Positions 38,416 to 46,173 of a stretch of DNA of 64,000 nt are shown one piece after another. Both the position numbers and the translations under genes were made by a program. Origin of the DNA: Martinezella rhizogenes (GTDB taxonomy: Bacteria; Pseudomonadota; Alphaproteobacteria; Rhizobiales; Rhizobiaceae); the NCBI RefSeq assembly GCF_000799715.1, contig NZ_JUHG01000011.1, positions 1,426,001-1,490,000 on the forward strand. Reading direction: 5' to 3'. The notes beneath the pieces were generated by a model. It was not told where the DNA came from, searched no databases, and saw only the letters and a program-made list of their open reading frames with translations. How positions within the stretch are numbered: the first letter of the stretch is position 1; each line of letters opens with the position of its first letter.

Positions 38416-39462
38416 ATGTTTTTTGCTTCCGATAATTGGGCCGGCGCCCATTCCAAGATCGCCGAACGTCTGCTTGCCGAATCCGGCGGCTTCGCCTCGG
38501 CCTACGGCACCAGCGATCTCGACCAAAAGGTCGAAGCCAAGTTTGCCGAGATTTTCGAGCGCGAAGTCTCCGTCTTTTTCGTTGCCACCGGCACCGCCGC
38601 CAATTCGCTATCGCTCGCCAGTGTCCAGAAGCCGGGCGGGATCAGCTTCTGCCACAGCGAGGCACATGTCGCCGAGGACGAATGCGGCGCGCCGGATTTC
38701 TTCAGCGGTGCGAGGCTCGCGACCGTTGACGGTGCTCTCGGCAAGATCGACCCAAAGGCGCTCGCCACCAAGGTCGCGCGCTTCCCACAGGACGCCGTGC
38801 ATCATGGCCGCGCCGCCGCCGTGACCATCACCCAGGCAACGGAAATCGGCACGGTCTACTCGCTCGCCGAGATCGACGCCATCGCCGCCATCAGCAAGGC
38901 GAACGGGCTGCCGCTGCACATGGACGGCGCGCGTTTCGCCAATGCGTTGGTCGCGCTCGACGCCAGCCCGGCAGAGATGACCTGGAAGCGTGGCGTCGAC
39001 ATCCTCTCCTTCGGCGGCACGAAAAACGGCTGCTGGTGCGCCGAGGCGATCGTCTTCTTCAATCCGGAACAGGCGAGAGAGATGCACTTCATCCGCAAGC
39101 GTGCCGCCCAGCTTTTCTCGAAATCGCGCTTCATTGCCGCGCAATTCGACGGCTATTTCCAGGATGGCCTCTGGCTCGACCTTGCCCGCCACTCCAACCG
39201 CATGGCCGATCGCCTGCGCGCCGGCATCGAACGGACGCCTGATGCACACCTTGCCTGGCCGACGGCCTCGAACGAAGTCTTCGCGATCATCTCGAAATCG
39301 GCCGCCAAAACCGCCGAGGACAAGGGCGCTAAGTTCTATGAATGGCCGATCCCGGAATCGCAGCCAGACCTGGTGAACAACAACGAGACCCTGATCCGCC
39401 TCGTCACCAGCTTTGCCACGACCGAGGACGATGTCGCCGGCTTCCTCGCCTGCCTTGCTTGA
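38416..39462 (+). CDS. ltaE: Low-specificity L-threonine aldolase
   Basis: A 348-residue PLP enzyme cleaving L-threonine (and allo-threonine) to glycine and acetaldehyde. Family signatures are FFASDNWAGAHSKI at the N terminus, VSVFFVATGTAANSLSLA, FCHSEAHVAEDECGAP, LPLHMDGARFANAL (cofactor Asp and substrate Arg), and DILSFGGTKNGC, with K as the PLP lysine. The ATG at 38416 is preferred; TTG and GTG codons just upstream are in frame. The branch is the rhizobial type that lacks extra N-terminal residues. Confidence 0.92.
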   Translation: MFFASDNWAGAHSKIAERLLAESGGFASAYGTSDLDQKVEAKFAEIFEREVSVFFVATGTAANSLSLASVQKPGGISFCHSEAHVAEDECGAPDFFSGARLATVDGALGKIDPKALATKVARFPQDAVHHGRAAAVTITQATEIGTVYSLAEIDAIAAISKANGLPLHMDGARFANALVALDASPAEMTWKRGVDILSFGGTKNGCWCAEAIVFFNPEQAREMHFIRKRAAQLFSKSRFIAAQFDGYFQDGLWLDLARHSNRMADRLRAGIERTPDAHLAWPTASNEVFAIISKSAAKTAEDKGAKFYEWPIPESQPDLVNNNETLIRLVTSFATTEDDVAGFLACLA

Positions 39463-39471
39463 CGATCGAAC

Positions 39472-39511
39472 AAAAAAGAGCGCCGAACTGGCTTTTGGCC
39501 AGCCGGCGCTC
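39472..39511 (-). terminator. Strong terminator of the small ORF, opposite strand to threonine aldolase
   Basis: GAGCGCCG/CGGCGCTC plus inner CTGGC/GCCAG form a long stem (39478-39511). The T6 run follows only on the minus strand (39472-39477), so it ends a minus-strand transcript. This fits the 43-codon ORF just upstream of it. Confidence 0.85.
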
Positions 39512-39528
39512 AGTCTGGCGACAAAAGC

Positions 39529-39660
39529 CTAGTTCTGAGCCCGATGCGTCAACATCGTGAAGTTCGATGCGCCCTCATAAGGAGGCGCATGATGAACGAT
39601 CATCGTCATTGCCACTACGCAAGCTACAAGTCCGGAAATGAAGATCGCACCATAGATCAT
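39529..39660 (-). CDS. Small single-pass membrane protein (43 residues)
   Basis: A 43-codon frame starting ATG ATC TAT and ending TAG. The protein begins MIYGAIFISGLVACVVAMTM and continues IVHHAPPYEGASN, so residues 2-22 form one clean membrane helix and the C-terminal half is polar. A GAGG lies about 12 bases before the ATG. The T-run terminator at 39472-39511 lies 17 bases after its stop on the same strand. No function is known and no family recognised. Support comes from the helix, the start and the dedicated terminator, not from homology. Confidence 0.6.
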   Translation of the reverse strand: MIYGAIFISGLVACVVAMTMIVHHAPPYEGASNFTMLTHRAQN

Positions 39661-39838
39661 AAGGGCTGATATCCTCGCTTCAGCTCATTCACTGCCAAAT
39701 ACGATAGCAGCGCAAGCTGACTCGAACCTGAATCGCGTGCATTACAGAAGAGAGACACGCGAAAAGGGATATGGCAGCCGGCGAATGAATCCCGTTAAAT
39801 TCTTTACGTCTATCCACACGATCCGAAGCGGCCGGAGT

Positions 39839-40696
39839 TCATATCGATCGCAATCCCCTCACCTTCGCCAGGATATCCTCCGACAGGGCGCTGACCAGCA
39901 GTTGATCCGCACCCTTGCGCGGCACCAGCACGAACTCGACATCCTCCAGGGCCGGCAGCCAGCCCGGCGCGATTTCCGACAATCCCGCCGGCGCCATGCT
40001 GCGCGGCTGAACGAGGACGCCCATGCCGGCGCGCGCTGCCGCCGTCAAGCCGCTGAGGCTGCCGCAGGTACAGACGATGCGCCATGGCACCTGCTGGCGG
40101 CGCAGCGCTTCAAGTGCTACGGCGCGGGTAACGCTCGGCGCCGGAAAGGCGATCAGCGGTAAGGGGCCGGCAAGTGAGCGAATGCGCTCCGGATCACGCG
40201 CCAGCCAGACCAGCGGCTCGCGATAGACCAGCCTCCCCCTGACATCGCCAAGACGGCGCTTGGCGAGTACAAGGTCGAGATCGCCATTGTCCTGCATCTC
40301 GTAGAGCGTGCCGCTGAGCGCAACCGTCAGCTCGAGATCGACGGAGGGATGCGAGCGGACGAATTCCTCCAGCACATCCGGCAACTGGCTGGTGACGAAA
40401 TCCTCTGAAACGCCGAGCCGCAGACTGCCGCGCAGGCTATTGCCGGCAAAGAGCTGCTGCACCTCTCCTTCGATCGACAGCATTTGCCTTGCATGACCCA
40501 GCAGCGCCTCGCCGTCACCCGTCAGCACCACCCGATGCGTATCGCGCGCCAGCAGCCTGCGCCCGAGTATGGCTTCCAGCCGCTGGATATGCTGGCTGAC
40601 CGTCGACTGGCCAAGGCCAAGGCGCTCGGCGGCGAGCGTGAAGCTACCCATCTGCTCCACCGCGACGAAGCTGCGCAATTGCGTGAGATCGAGCAT
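39839..40696 (-). CDS. LysR family transcriptional regulator
   Basis: A 285-residue LysR regulator. The N-terminal winged helix-turn-helix (residues 1-60) reads LRSFVAVEQMGSFTLAAERL followed by GQSTVSQHIQRLEAILG. The effector-binding domain (about 90-280) includes LRLGVSEDFV, typical of strand 1. It is divergent from the bile acid:sodium symporter-like gene, 108 bases away, the classical layout for a LysR regulator controlling its neighbour. The effector is unknown. An AT-rich shared promoter region with a likely LysR site lies between the two genes. Confidence 0.9.
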   Translation of the reverse strand: MLDLTQLRSFVAVEQMGSFTLAAERLGLGQSTVSQHIQRLEAILGRRLLARDTHRVVLTGDGEALLGHARQMLSIEGEVQQLFAGNSLRGSLRLGVSEDFVTSQLPDVLEEFVRSHPSVDLELTVALSGTLYEMQDNGDLDLVLAKRRLGDVRGRLVYREPLVWLARDPERIRSLAGPLPLIAFPAPSVTRAVALEALRRQQVPWRIVCTCGSLSGLTAAARAGMGVLVQPRSMAPAGLSEIAPGWLPALEDVEFVLVPRKGADQLLVSALSEDILAKVRGLRSI

Positions 40697-40804
40697 CGCT
40701 TTTATCCTGAATTGCGATAACTGTTATTCCTTGCATCGTGGATCACGATAGGTCTAACTGCAAGGCAAATGATGTAGCTTTGTAATTGCGATTGGATTTG
40801 CGCG

Positions 40805-41824
40805 ATGCGCCGCTTTCTTCCAGATACCTTCACCATGCTGCTCGTCCTGACGGTCCTGACGGCATCCTTCCTTCCGGTACAGGGAGCGAGCGCCCACTAT
40901 TTCAGCGTCGCCACCAACTTTGCCATCGGCCTGCTGTTCTTCCTGCACGGCGCGCGCCTATCGCGCGATGTCGTCATTGCCGGCATGCTGCATTGGCGGC
41001 TGCATCTCGTTATTCTGCTCACGACCTTCGGCATCTTCCCGCTGCTGGTGCTCGGCATCGGCCAGGTCGTGCCGAACAGCGTCCTGCCTGTATCGCTCTA
41101 TACCGGCTTGCTGTTCCTGAGCGTGCTGCCCTCGACCGTGCAGTCATCCATCGCCTTCACCTCGATCGCCGGCGGCAACGTTCCGGCCGCCATCTGCTCT
41201 GCCTCCGCTTCGAATATCTTCGGCATGTTCCTCACCCCACTGCTCGTCGGCGTGCTGTTTTCGGTCGGCGGCCAAGGCGGCGGCTTTTCCTGGGACGTGC
41301 TGTGGCAGATCATGCTGCAACTGCTCGCTCCCTTCATCGCCGGCCAGTTGCTACAGCCGTGGATCGGTAACTGGATTCGCTCGAAGAAGAAGATCCTGAT
41401 GCCGGTCGATCGTGGTTCGATCCTGATGGTCGTCTATTCCGCTTTCAGCGAGGCCGTGGTCGAGGGACTGTGGCATACGTTTTCGGTGCTCGACATCGCC
41501 ACCGTCATCGTCGCCAACATGGTGCTTCTGGCAACGGTACTGTGCATCACCATGTTCGGCAGCCGCGCGCTCGGCTTTTCCAAGGCCGACGAGATCACCA
41601 TCACCTTCTGTGGCTCGAAGAAGTCGCTGGCGAGCGGCGTGCCGATGGCCAACGTCATCTTCGCCGGACAGGGTATCGGCGCCATCGTCCTGCCGCTGAT
41701 GCTGTTCCACCAGATCCAGCTGATGACCTGCGCCTTCCTGGCCCAGAAATATGCGGATGCGGCCAAGAAGCGCGAGGCAGCCAAGGCGGATGCCCAGACG
41801 ACCGGGGCGACCAACGCCGCTTGA
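40805..41824 (+). CDS. Bile acid:sodium symporter family transporter
   Basis: A 339-residue inner-membrane protein with about ten membrane helices of the SBF/YfeH type. Characteristic pieces are NFAIGLLFFLHGARLS, SVLPSTVQSSIAFTSIAGGNVP, ASASNIFGMFLTPLL and CGSKKSLASGVPMANVIF, the last being the conserved crossover region near the substrate site. The C-terminal tail is charged (AKKREAAKADA). Substrate unknown; relatives import organic anions with sodium. It is divergent from the LysR regulator, which probably controls it. A bidirectional terminator follows at 41853-41886. Confidence 0.9.
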   Translation: MRRFLPDTFTMLLVLTVLTASFLPVQGASAHYFSVATNFAIGLLFFLHGARLSRDVVIAGMLHWRLHLVILLTTFGIFPLLVLGIGQVVPNSVLPVSLYTGLLFLSVLPSTVQSSIAFTSIAGGNVPAAICSASASNIFGMFLTPLLVGVLFSVGGQGGGFSWDVLWQIMLQLLAPFIAGQLLQPWIGNWIRSKKKILMPVDRGSILMVVYSAFSEAVVEGLWHTFSVLDIATVIVANMVLLATVLCITMFGSRALGFSKADEITITFCGSKKSLASGVPMANVIFAGQGIGAIVLPLMLFHQIQLMTCAFLAQKYADAAKKREAAKADAQTTGATNAA

Positions 41825-41852
41825 GCATCCCCAATATCGCTTCCCATACAAA

Positions 41853-41886
41853 AAGCGGCGCCCCGATGGAGCGCCGCTTCTTTTTT
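41853..41886 (+). terminator. Bidirectional terminator between transporter and hsp20
   Basis: AAGCGGCGC (41853-41861) pairs perfectly with GCGCCGCTT (41871-41879), followed by CTTTTTT on the plus strand. A-rich bases on the left give a T run on the minus strand, so it can end both convergent transcripts. Confidence 0.85.
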
Positions 41887-41928
41887 GATCTTGGGAGGAT
41901 CTGTCCTCAGCCTCTCGGCTGACGACGA

Positions 41929-42393
41929 TTAGCTGACATGGGCTTCGATCGCCTTCGGGGTATCGACCGGCTCGGCGGCGATGGAGATACGGCGGGGCTT
42001 CATGGTCTCGGGAATGTCGCGCAACAGATCGATGTGCAACAGACCATTCTTCAGCGAAGCCGCCTGGACCTCGACATGATCGGCGAGCTGGAAGCGGCGC
42101 TCGAAAGCGCGCTTGGCGATGCCGCGATAGAGATATTCGCTGGCTTCCGCCGGCTCTTCGCTCTTTTCACCCTTGACCTGCAGAACATGGGCATGAGCTT
42201 CGATGCTCAGTTCGTTTTCATCAAACCCGGCAACGGCCATGGTGATGCGATAGGTGTTCTCGCCGGTGCGCTCGATGTTGTAGGGCGGATAGGTCTGACC
42301 CTGATCCGGCTGCGCAAGGCTGTCGAGCATGGTGAAGAGACGGTCGAAACCGACGGTGGAACGGTAAAGGGGAGTAAAGTCTACGTGACGCAT
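41929..42393 (-). CDS. Small heat shock protein (Hsp20/IbpA type)
   Basis: A 154-residue alpha-crystallin-domain chaperone that holds unfolding proteins during heat shock. The N terminus MRHVDFTPLYRSTVGFDRLF is the rhizobial class A start. The alpha-crystallin domain (about 38-130) includes YNIERTGENTYRITMAVAGF and the ending LLHIDLLRDIPE with a modified IXI region in PRRISI. The leader directly upstream has ROSE thermometer features, giving translation control by temperature. It is convergent with the transporter gene and shares its terminator. Confidence 0.93.
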   Translation of the reverse strand: MRHVDFTPLYRSTVGFDRLFTMLDSLAQPDQGQTYPPYNIERTGENTYRITMAVAGFDENELSIEAHAHVLQVKGEKSEEPAEASEYLYRGIAKRAFERRFQLADHVEVQAASLKNGLLHIDLLRDIPETMKPRRISIAAEPVDTPKAIEAHVS

Positions 42394-42490
42394 GGTGTCC
42401 TCCTGTGAGCGACGATTGCGATTTACGATTTGCCCCGCAGCCCCGCTCTGGGCGGCCTCGGGACGGTTTTGCAGGCCCGTTTGGCACCCG
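42394..42490 (-). promoter_or_regulatory. ROSE-type RNA thermometer in the hsp20 leader
   Basis: On the minus strand the leader ends UCGUCGCUCACAGGAGGACA then CC before the AUG. The sequence UCGCU (42408-42412) can pair with AGGAG (within 42399-42404, CCTCCT on plus), with the central G facing G, as in the ROSE consensus UYGCU/AGGAG. A GC-rich upstream region (GCCGCCCAGAGCGGGGC) can form the other stem. Known ROSE elements keep the ribosome site closed until the temperature rises. Boundaries are approximate. Confidence 0.75.
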
Positions 42491-42627
42491 CAGAATGGAG
42501 ATGGGGATCGTTTTTCGGGAGTTCAAGGCCTCAATGGCCCGCACCGGATTTCGCCGAAAACCCGCGTGAACCGCAGATGAACACCCGGTTCGGCGCCCGT
42601 TCAGGCTGGCGGGACTATCAATATAAC

Positions 42628-42738
42628 CGTCGGATGCATCAAATACATCCGATGACTGAAGCATATCGTCCCTTCTTCTTCAGTCCTTACTCGGCCGGCT
42701 CAGCGGATCTCTCTATCTCCGCAAGCCGGCCTTTTTTA
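42628..42738 (+). ncRNA. Three-hairpin sRNA, candidate AbcR/alpha-r15 family
   Basis: Three stems in a row outside any gene. TCGGATG (42630-42636) pairs with CATCCGA (42646-42652). GACTGAAG (42654-42661) pairs perfectly with CTTCAGTC (42678-42685), leaving a 16-base loop with UCCCU. GGCCGGCT (42693-42700) pairs with AGCCGGCC (42724-42731), with an inner GCGGA/TCCGC, followed by T6: a terminator. Size of about 110 nt, three hairpins and an unpaired UCCC match rhizobial AbcR sRNAs, which regulate ABC-transporter mRNAs with Hfq. AbcR genes are often close to an AsnC/Lrp gene, as here. The exact promoter is not clear. Confidence 0.65.
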
Positions 42739-42760
42739 TGCGATGCGGTAGCTATCAAGC

Positions 42761-43177
42761 CTACCGCAAAAGCTTCAGCGATCCCGTCAGCGATTTCACC
42801 CATTTCGATGGGCCGGCAAACCCCAGGCCGTCGATCACCTCTTCCGATAGATCCCGACCGGGGAATGTCGCCTCGTAGTCCGCATAGTCGTGCAGCGACC
42901 GCGCGAAGGCCGGAAAGGGGACGATTGCCTGTTCTCCCGGCTGCGGCAGGGCCTTCAGCATCAGCGCCCGGATCGTATCCGCATCCGCCTGCAAAATCGG
43001 AACCGGCAAGTTCGAACTGATATCGATGGCGCGACCGTCGCGATCGCTAAGTTGTCGTGCCGCGAGATCCGGAAATCTGGCGCCAAGGCCGATAGCGATC
43101 GCGCCCGCCGTATTGGCGATCAGGCCGAGCGGCAGTTCCGGGTTGATGATGATGGCGAGACGGATATCGGGGAACAT
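42761..43177 (-). CDS. DUF2000 family protein
   Basis: A 138-residue protein of the DUF2000 family (peptidyl-tRNA hydrolase II-like fold) of unknown function. Family features are the N-terminal RLAIIINPELPLGLIANTAG strand and loop, GLGARFPD, and the PVPILQADADTIRALMLKA helix. The central Leu-Gly-Leu-Ile-Ala-Asn-Thr motif is typical. It is divergent from the Lrp/AsnC gene, so that regulator may control it, as Lrp regulators often control their divergent neighbour. Confidence 0.85.
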   Translation of the reverse strand: MFPDIRLAIIINPELPLGLIANTAGAIAIGLGARFPDLAARQLSDRDGRAIDISSNLPVPILQADADTIRALMLKALPQPGEQAIVPFPAFARSLHDYADYEATFPGRDLSEEVIDGLGFAGPSKWVKSLTGSLKLLR

Positions 43178-43307
43178 GGCGACCTGTAGGAAGAGTGGAT
43201 TTGCGCCGCAGAATATCTCTCTCCCTGAGAATTATCCTGCCTTTCATTGCAGTAAATTCGGAAATTATGGTAGACTTTACCTAATTTAATTCCTCTTCAG
43301 GTGAATC

Positions 43308-43787
43308 ATGCCCTTTCCGCTCGAGCCCGTCGACACACGCATCCTGGGCGCGCTTCAGAACGACGGCCGCCTGACGAATCAGGCGCTCTCCTCCGAGGTC
43401 GGGCTTTCGACCTCGCCTTGCTGGCGGCGGGTTCGGCAACTGGAGGAGAGCGGCGTCATCCAGAGTTATACGGCGGTTCTCGATCGTCGGCAGATCGGCC
43501 TCGGCGTGCTTGCCTTCATCCGGGTCAAGATCGACAGCCATAGCGAGGCGGAAGCGGAGGAGTTTTCGCAGGATGTCCTGAAATTGAGCGAGGTCGTCGC
43601 CTGCTACAGCATCGCCGGAGACGCCGATTTCCTGCTGCAGGTCGTGGCGGCGGATCTTGACAGCTACGCCGACTTCGCCATGACCATCGTACGCCGCCTG
43701 CCCCGGATCAAGGAAATGCAGACGACCTTCGTTCTCAAGGAGATCAAGCCGTTCCGGGGCTTTCCGCTGGATGTGGCGGGCCGTTAA
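43308..43787 (+). CDS. Lrp/AsnC family transcriptional regulator
   Basis: A 159-residue Lrp-type regulator. The N-terminal helix-turn-helix (residues 6-60) contains VDTRILGALQNDGRLTNQAL and SPCWRRVRQLEESGVI. The C-terminal RAM ligand-binding domain has VVACYSIAGDADFLLQVVAAD and the ending TFVLKEIKPF. Such proteins sense amino acids, commonly leucine, lysine or branched chains. Which one cannot be told. DUF2000 lies on the opposite strand with a 130-base shared promoter region, the AT-rich part including TTTACCTAATTTAATTCC. Confidence 0.92.
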   Translation: MPFPLEPVDTRILGALQNDGRLTNQALSSEVGLSTSPCWRRVRQLEESGVIQSYTAVLDRRQIGLGVLAFIRVKIDSHSEAEAEEFSQDVLKLSEVVACYSIAGDADFLLQVVAADLDSYADFAMTIVRRLPRIKEMQTTFVLKEIKPFRGFPLDVAGR

Positions 43788-43949
43788 GTCTCTGCCTGGG
43801 CAGCGTCTTGGGGGCACCTCCCCGCTCGACGAGACACGCCTGCGCCAGCCGCATTGCCTCCTAACCCTCTCAACAAAGCAGTTGCAATTCCCCCTGCCTG
43901 CGCTATCCCCTTCTAAAGAACCACCCTGCTAGCGAGGCGCGACATCGTC

Positions 43950-44924
43950 ATGGATTCGATCCTCTATTCCACGCCAGACAATCCGGTGCCGGAAAACCGC
44001 ATCGAGGGGTTTTTCGAGAGTTTTGACGGGCGCAAGCTGCGCTATGTCGTCTTCCGCAGCGAACAGCCCGTCGCCAACGGAACCGTGGTGCTTTTGCAGG
44101 GCCGCAACGAGTTCATCGAGAAATATCTGGAGACGATCCGCGATCTGACCGCCAAGGGTTTATGGGTCGCGACCTTCGATCTGCGCGGCCAGGGCGGATC
44201 CGAACGACTTCTGAAGGACCCGCGGCGCGGACATGTCCACCATTTTTCCGACTACGAGCGCGACCTGACCGCGTTTCTCGACAAGATCGTGCTGCCGGAT
44301 ACGCGCCTGCCCTTCTTCCTTTTGGCGCATTCGACCGGCGCGCTGATCGCGCTGTCGGCGGCACCCCGGCTTGCGAGCCGGATCGAGCGCATGGTGCTGC
44401 TCGCGCCCTTCGTCGGCCTGATGGGCCAGGGAGCTTCGCCCGGCTTCGTACGCGCCATCTCAGGCGCAGCCAGCGCCATCGGTCTTGGCCGGATACAATT
44501 CAGCAAGAAAAATCTGGAACGGCCCTTCCCCGAGAACCCATTGACCGGCGACGAACGGCGTTACCGGCGCAATACAACGATCGGCGCCACCTATCCGCAG
44601 CTCATCCTCGGCCCGCCGACGGCGCGCTGGCTGTCGGAAGCCTTCCGCGCCATCAATCGCGTCACCAGGCCCGAACATCTGTTCTCGATCAGCATTCCGA
44701 CCATACTGATCGCGCCGACCCGCGACGGCATCGTGCCCTATGCCGATCAAGAGCGGCTGGCGCGCTATTTCCGCGCAGCCCAACTCGTGCCCATATACGG
44801 ATCGAAGCACGAAATCCTGCAGGAACGGGATATCTACCGGAACGCCGCGCTCGCCGCCATCAATGCCTTCATTCCCGGCAGCGACGCCGAAGCGAATGCC
44901 GAGGCAATGGACGTCGGAAGCTAA
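43950..44924 (+). CDS. Alpha/beta hydrolase, lysophospholipase L2-like
   Basis: A 324-residue alpha/beta hydrolase resembling PldB-type lysophospholipases and monoacylglycerol lipases. Features: the oxyanion-side GRNEFIEKY after VVLLQ, FDLRGQGGSERLL, the nucleophile elbow AHSTGA (Ser in LLAHSTGALIAL), PTRDGIVP with the acid Asp, and SKHEILQE with the catalytic His. It has no signal peptide. The natural substrate is uncertain; lysophospholipid turnover is inferred. A dispersed inverted repeat separates its stop from the convergent hisN gene. Confidence 0.85.
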   Translation: MDSILYSTPDNPVPENRIEGFFESFDGRKLRYVVFRSEQPVANGTVVLLQGRNEFIEKYLETIRDLTAKGLWVATFDLRGQGGSERLLKDPRRGHVHHFSDYERDLTAFLDKIVLPDTRLPFFLLAHSTGALIALSAAPRLASRIERMVLLAPFVGLMGQGASPGFVRAISGAASAIGLGRIQFSKKNLERPFPENPLTGDERRYRRNTTIGATYPQLILGPPTARWLSEAFRAINRVTRPEHLFSISIPTILIAPTRDGIVPYADQERLARYFRAAQLVPIYGSKHEILQERDIYRNAALAAINAFIPGSDAEANAEAMDVGS

Positions 44925-44965
44925 CGCAATTCCAGGTGTGCTTCGGTTTTCCGTCCGGAATTGCG
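44925..44965. repeat. Short inverted repeat element between convergent genes
   Basis: CGCAATTCC (44925-44933) and GGAATTGCG (44957-44965) are perfect inverted copies, flanking TGTGCTTCGGTTTTCCG. The same arrangement (AATTCC, a CGGTTTTCC core, GGAATTGCG) is one I know as a frequent rhizobial intergenic sequence. It lies right after a stop codon and ahead of the convergent hisN stop, where it can serve as a bidirectional terminator. Confidence 0.6.
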
Positions 44966-44974
44966 CAAAAAGAG

Positions 44975-45748
44975 CTAGCGCGACAGGATCGCCCGCGCCT
45001 GCTCATAGACCGCACGGCTGCCGGCGGCGATGATGGAGCCGCCCATTTCCGGGCGGCCACCATCCCAGGTGGTGATGATACCGCCCGCCTGTTCGATGAC
45101 AGGGATGATCCCGCCGACATCATAGGGCTTCAACGAATTTTCGATGACCAGATCGACATGGCCGGCGGCAAGCAGCGCATAGGCGTAGCAATCCGTACCA
45201 TAACGGAAAAGCCGCACCTGGCTCTCGATCTCGCGATACTTGGTCATCTCCTCGCCGACGAAGAGATGCGGCGAGGTCGTGAAGAGAATGGCCTTCGACA
45301 GGCTGCCACAATCACGCACTCGGAGGCGCTTTTCGCCATCCGGGCCGGAATAGGTCGAGCCGTTGCCATCGGCGAAATAGCGCTCGCCGGTAAACGGCTG
45401 GTCGATCATGCCCATGATGGCGCGACCGTTTTTCTGCAGGCCGATCAGTGTTCCCCAGACCGGCACGCCGGAAATGAAGGCGCGCGTGCCGTCGATCGGG
45501 TCGATCACCCAGACATGCTCGCGGTCGAGGCCGACACTGCCGTGCTCCTCGCCCAGAATGCCGTGATCGGGAAATTCCGCGTCGATCAGCGCCCGGATTG
45601 CCACTTCGGCGGCCCGGTCGCCCTCGGTCACGGGGTCGAACCCTTGCGCTTCCTTGTTGAGCACATCGACGCCGGCACGAAAGCGCGGCAGGGTTTCGGC
45701 CTTGGCCGCTTCGGCCAGACGATAGAAGAACGAGCGATCAGGAAGCAT
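44975..45748 (-). CDS. hisN: Histidinol-phosphatase, inositol monophosphatase family
   Basis: A 257-residue Mg-dependent phosphatase of the inositol monophosphatase superfamily. Motifs: FDPVTEGDRAAE, GILGEEHGS (metal Glu), VWVIDPIDGTRAF (metal Asp residues) and the C-terminal YDVGGIIPVIEQAGGIITTWDG. The close match of its segments to alphaproteobacterial HisN points to histidinol phosphate as substrate, the penultimate phase of histidine synthesis, but inositol phosphatase activity (suhB) cannot be excluded. It is monocistronic here. Its 5' side faces the gap containing an mmgR-like sRNA. Confidence 0.88.
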   Translation of the reverse strand: MLPDRSFFYRLAEAAKAETLPRFRAGVDVLNKEAQGFDPVTEGDRAAEVAIRALIDAEFPDHGILGEEHGSVGLDREHVWVIDPIDGTRAFISGVPVWGTLIGLQKNGRAIMGMIDQPFTGERYFADGNGSTYSGPDGEKRLRVRDCGSLSKAILFTTSPHLFVGEEMTKYREIESQVRLFRYGTDCYAYALLAAGHVDLVIENSLKPYDVGGIIPVIEQAGGIITTWDGGRPEMGGSIIAAGSRAVYEQARAILSR

Positions 45749-45876
45749 GGTCGATCCGGATAAATGACGGGGCGGGCGAAGTCATAGCGCATAAAGATCG
45801 GGAAGCAAACCGAATGCCGATGCAAGAGGCGGAATGCTCGCGCATCAAGCAGAAATTCCTAAACTGCCTAAATATC

Positions 45877-45915
45877 TTGCACTGCAATATTCTGCTTGAC
45901 ATTTGTGCAGTGCGA
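45877..45915 (+). promoter_or_regulatory. Promoter and palindromic operators ahead of the mmgR-like sRNA
   Basis: TTGCACTGCAA (45877-45887) is a palindrome around a central C. GCACTGCA and TGCAGTGC (45906-45913) also form an inverted pair, and these bracket a -35 like TTGACA (45896-45901). No strong -10 is evident. The TGC-rich dyads resemble sites used by PHB-granule repressors (PhaR/AniA type), which is inference. Confidence 0.5.
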
Positions 45916-45924
45916 TAGCATCAT

Positions 45925-46009
45925 CCACCTACAGTCTTCTGACTGTAAATACCCTCCTTGGGTGTTTCCTCCCTAGACTTAACCGCGCCACAAGCGCGGT
46001 TCTTTTTTT
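45925..46009 (+). ncRNA. mmgR: suhB/mmgR-like small RNA
   Basis: About 80 nt with a stem ACAGTC/GACTGT (approximately), then the pyrimidine-rich single-stranded ACCCTCCTTGGGTGTTTCCT and CCCTAGACTT, and a terminator AACCGCGC-CACAA-GCGCGGTT (45981-46001) followed by CTTTTTTT. CCTCC-rich core and length match my memory of the suhB (RF00519) family, mmgR in Sinorhizobium, which limits PHB accumulation. The family got its name from a position next to an inositol monophosphatase gene, and hisN of that superfamily is adjacent. Identity is from memory. Confidence 0.7.
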
Positions 46010-46173
46010 GTCGAAGGGAGTCTCGCACTTGCGGGAACAGGGGCCACACGCTCACGCGCGGCAACGGCAGATATGCCTGACCATCACTATAGTCAGACGA
46101 TTCGGCAGATTCCGTTTGCTCTGAAATATCCGGGATAGCCTCTCATCCGAGGCGTCGATGCGGAGCCTTGCGC

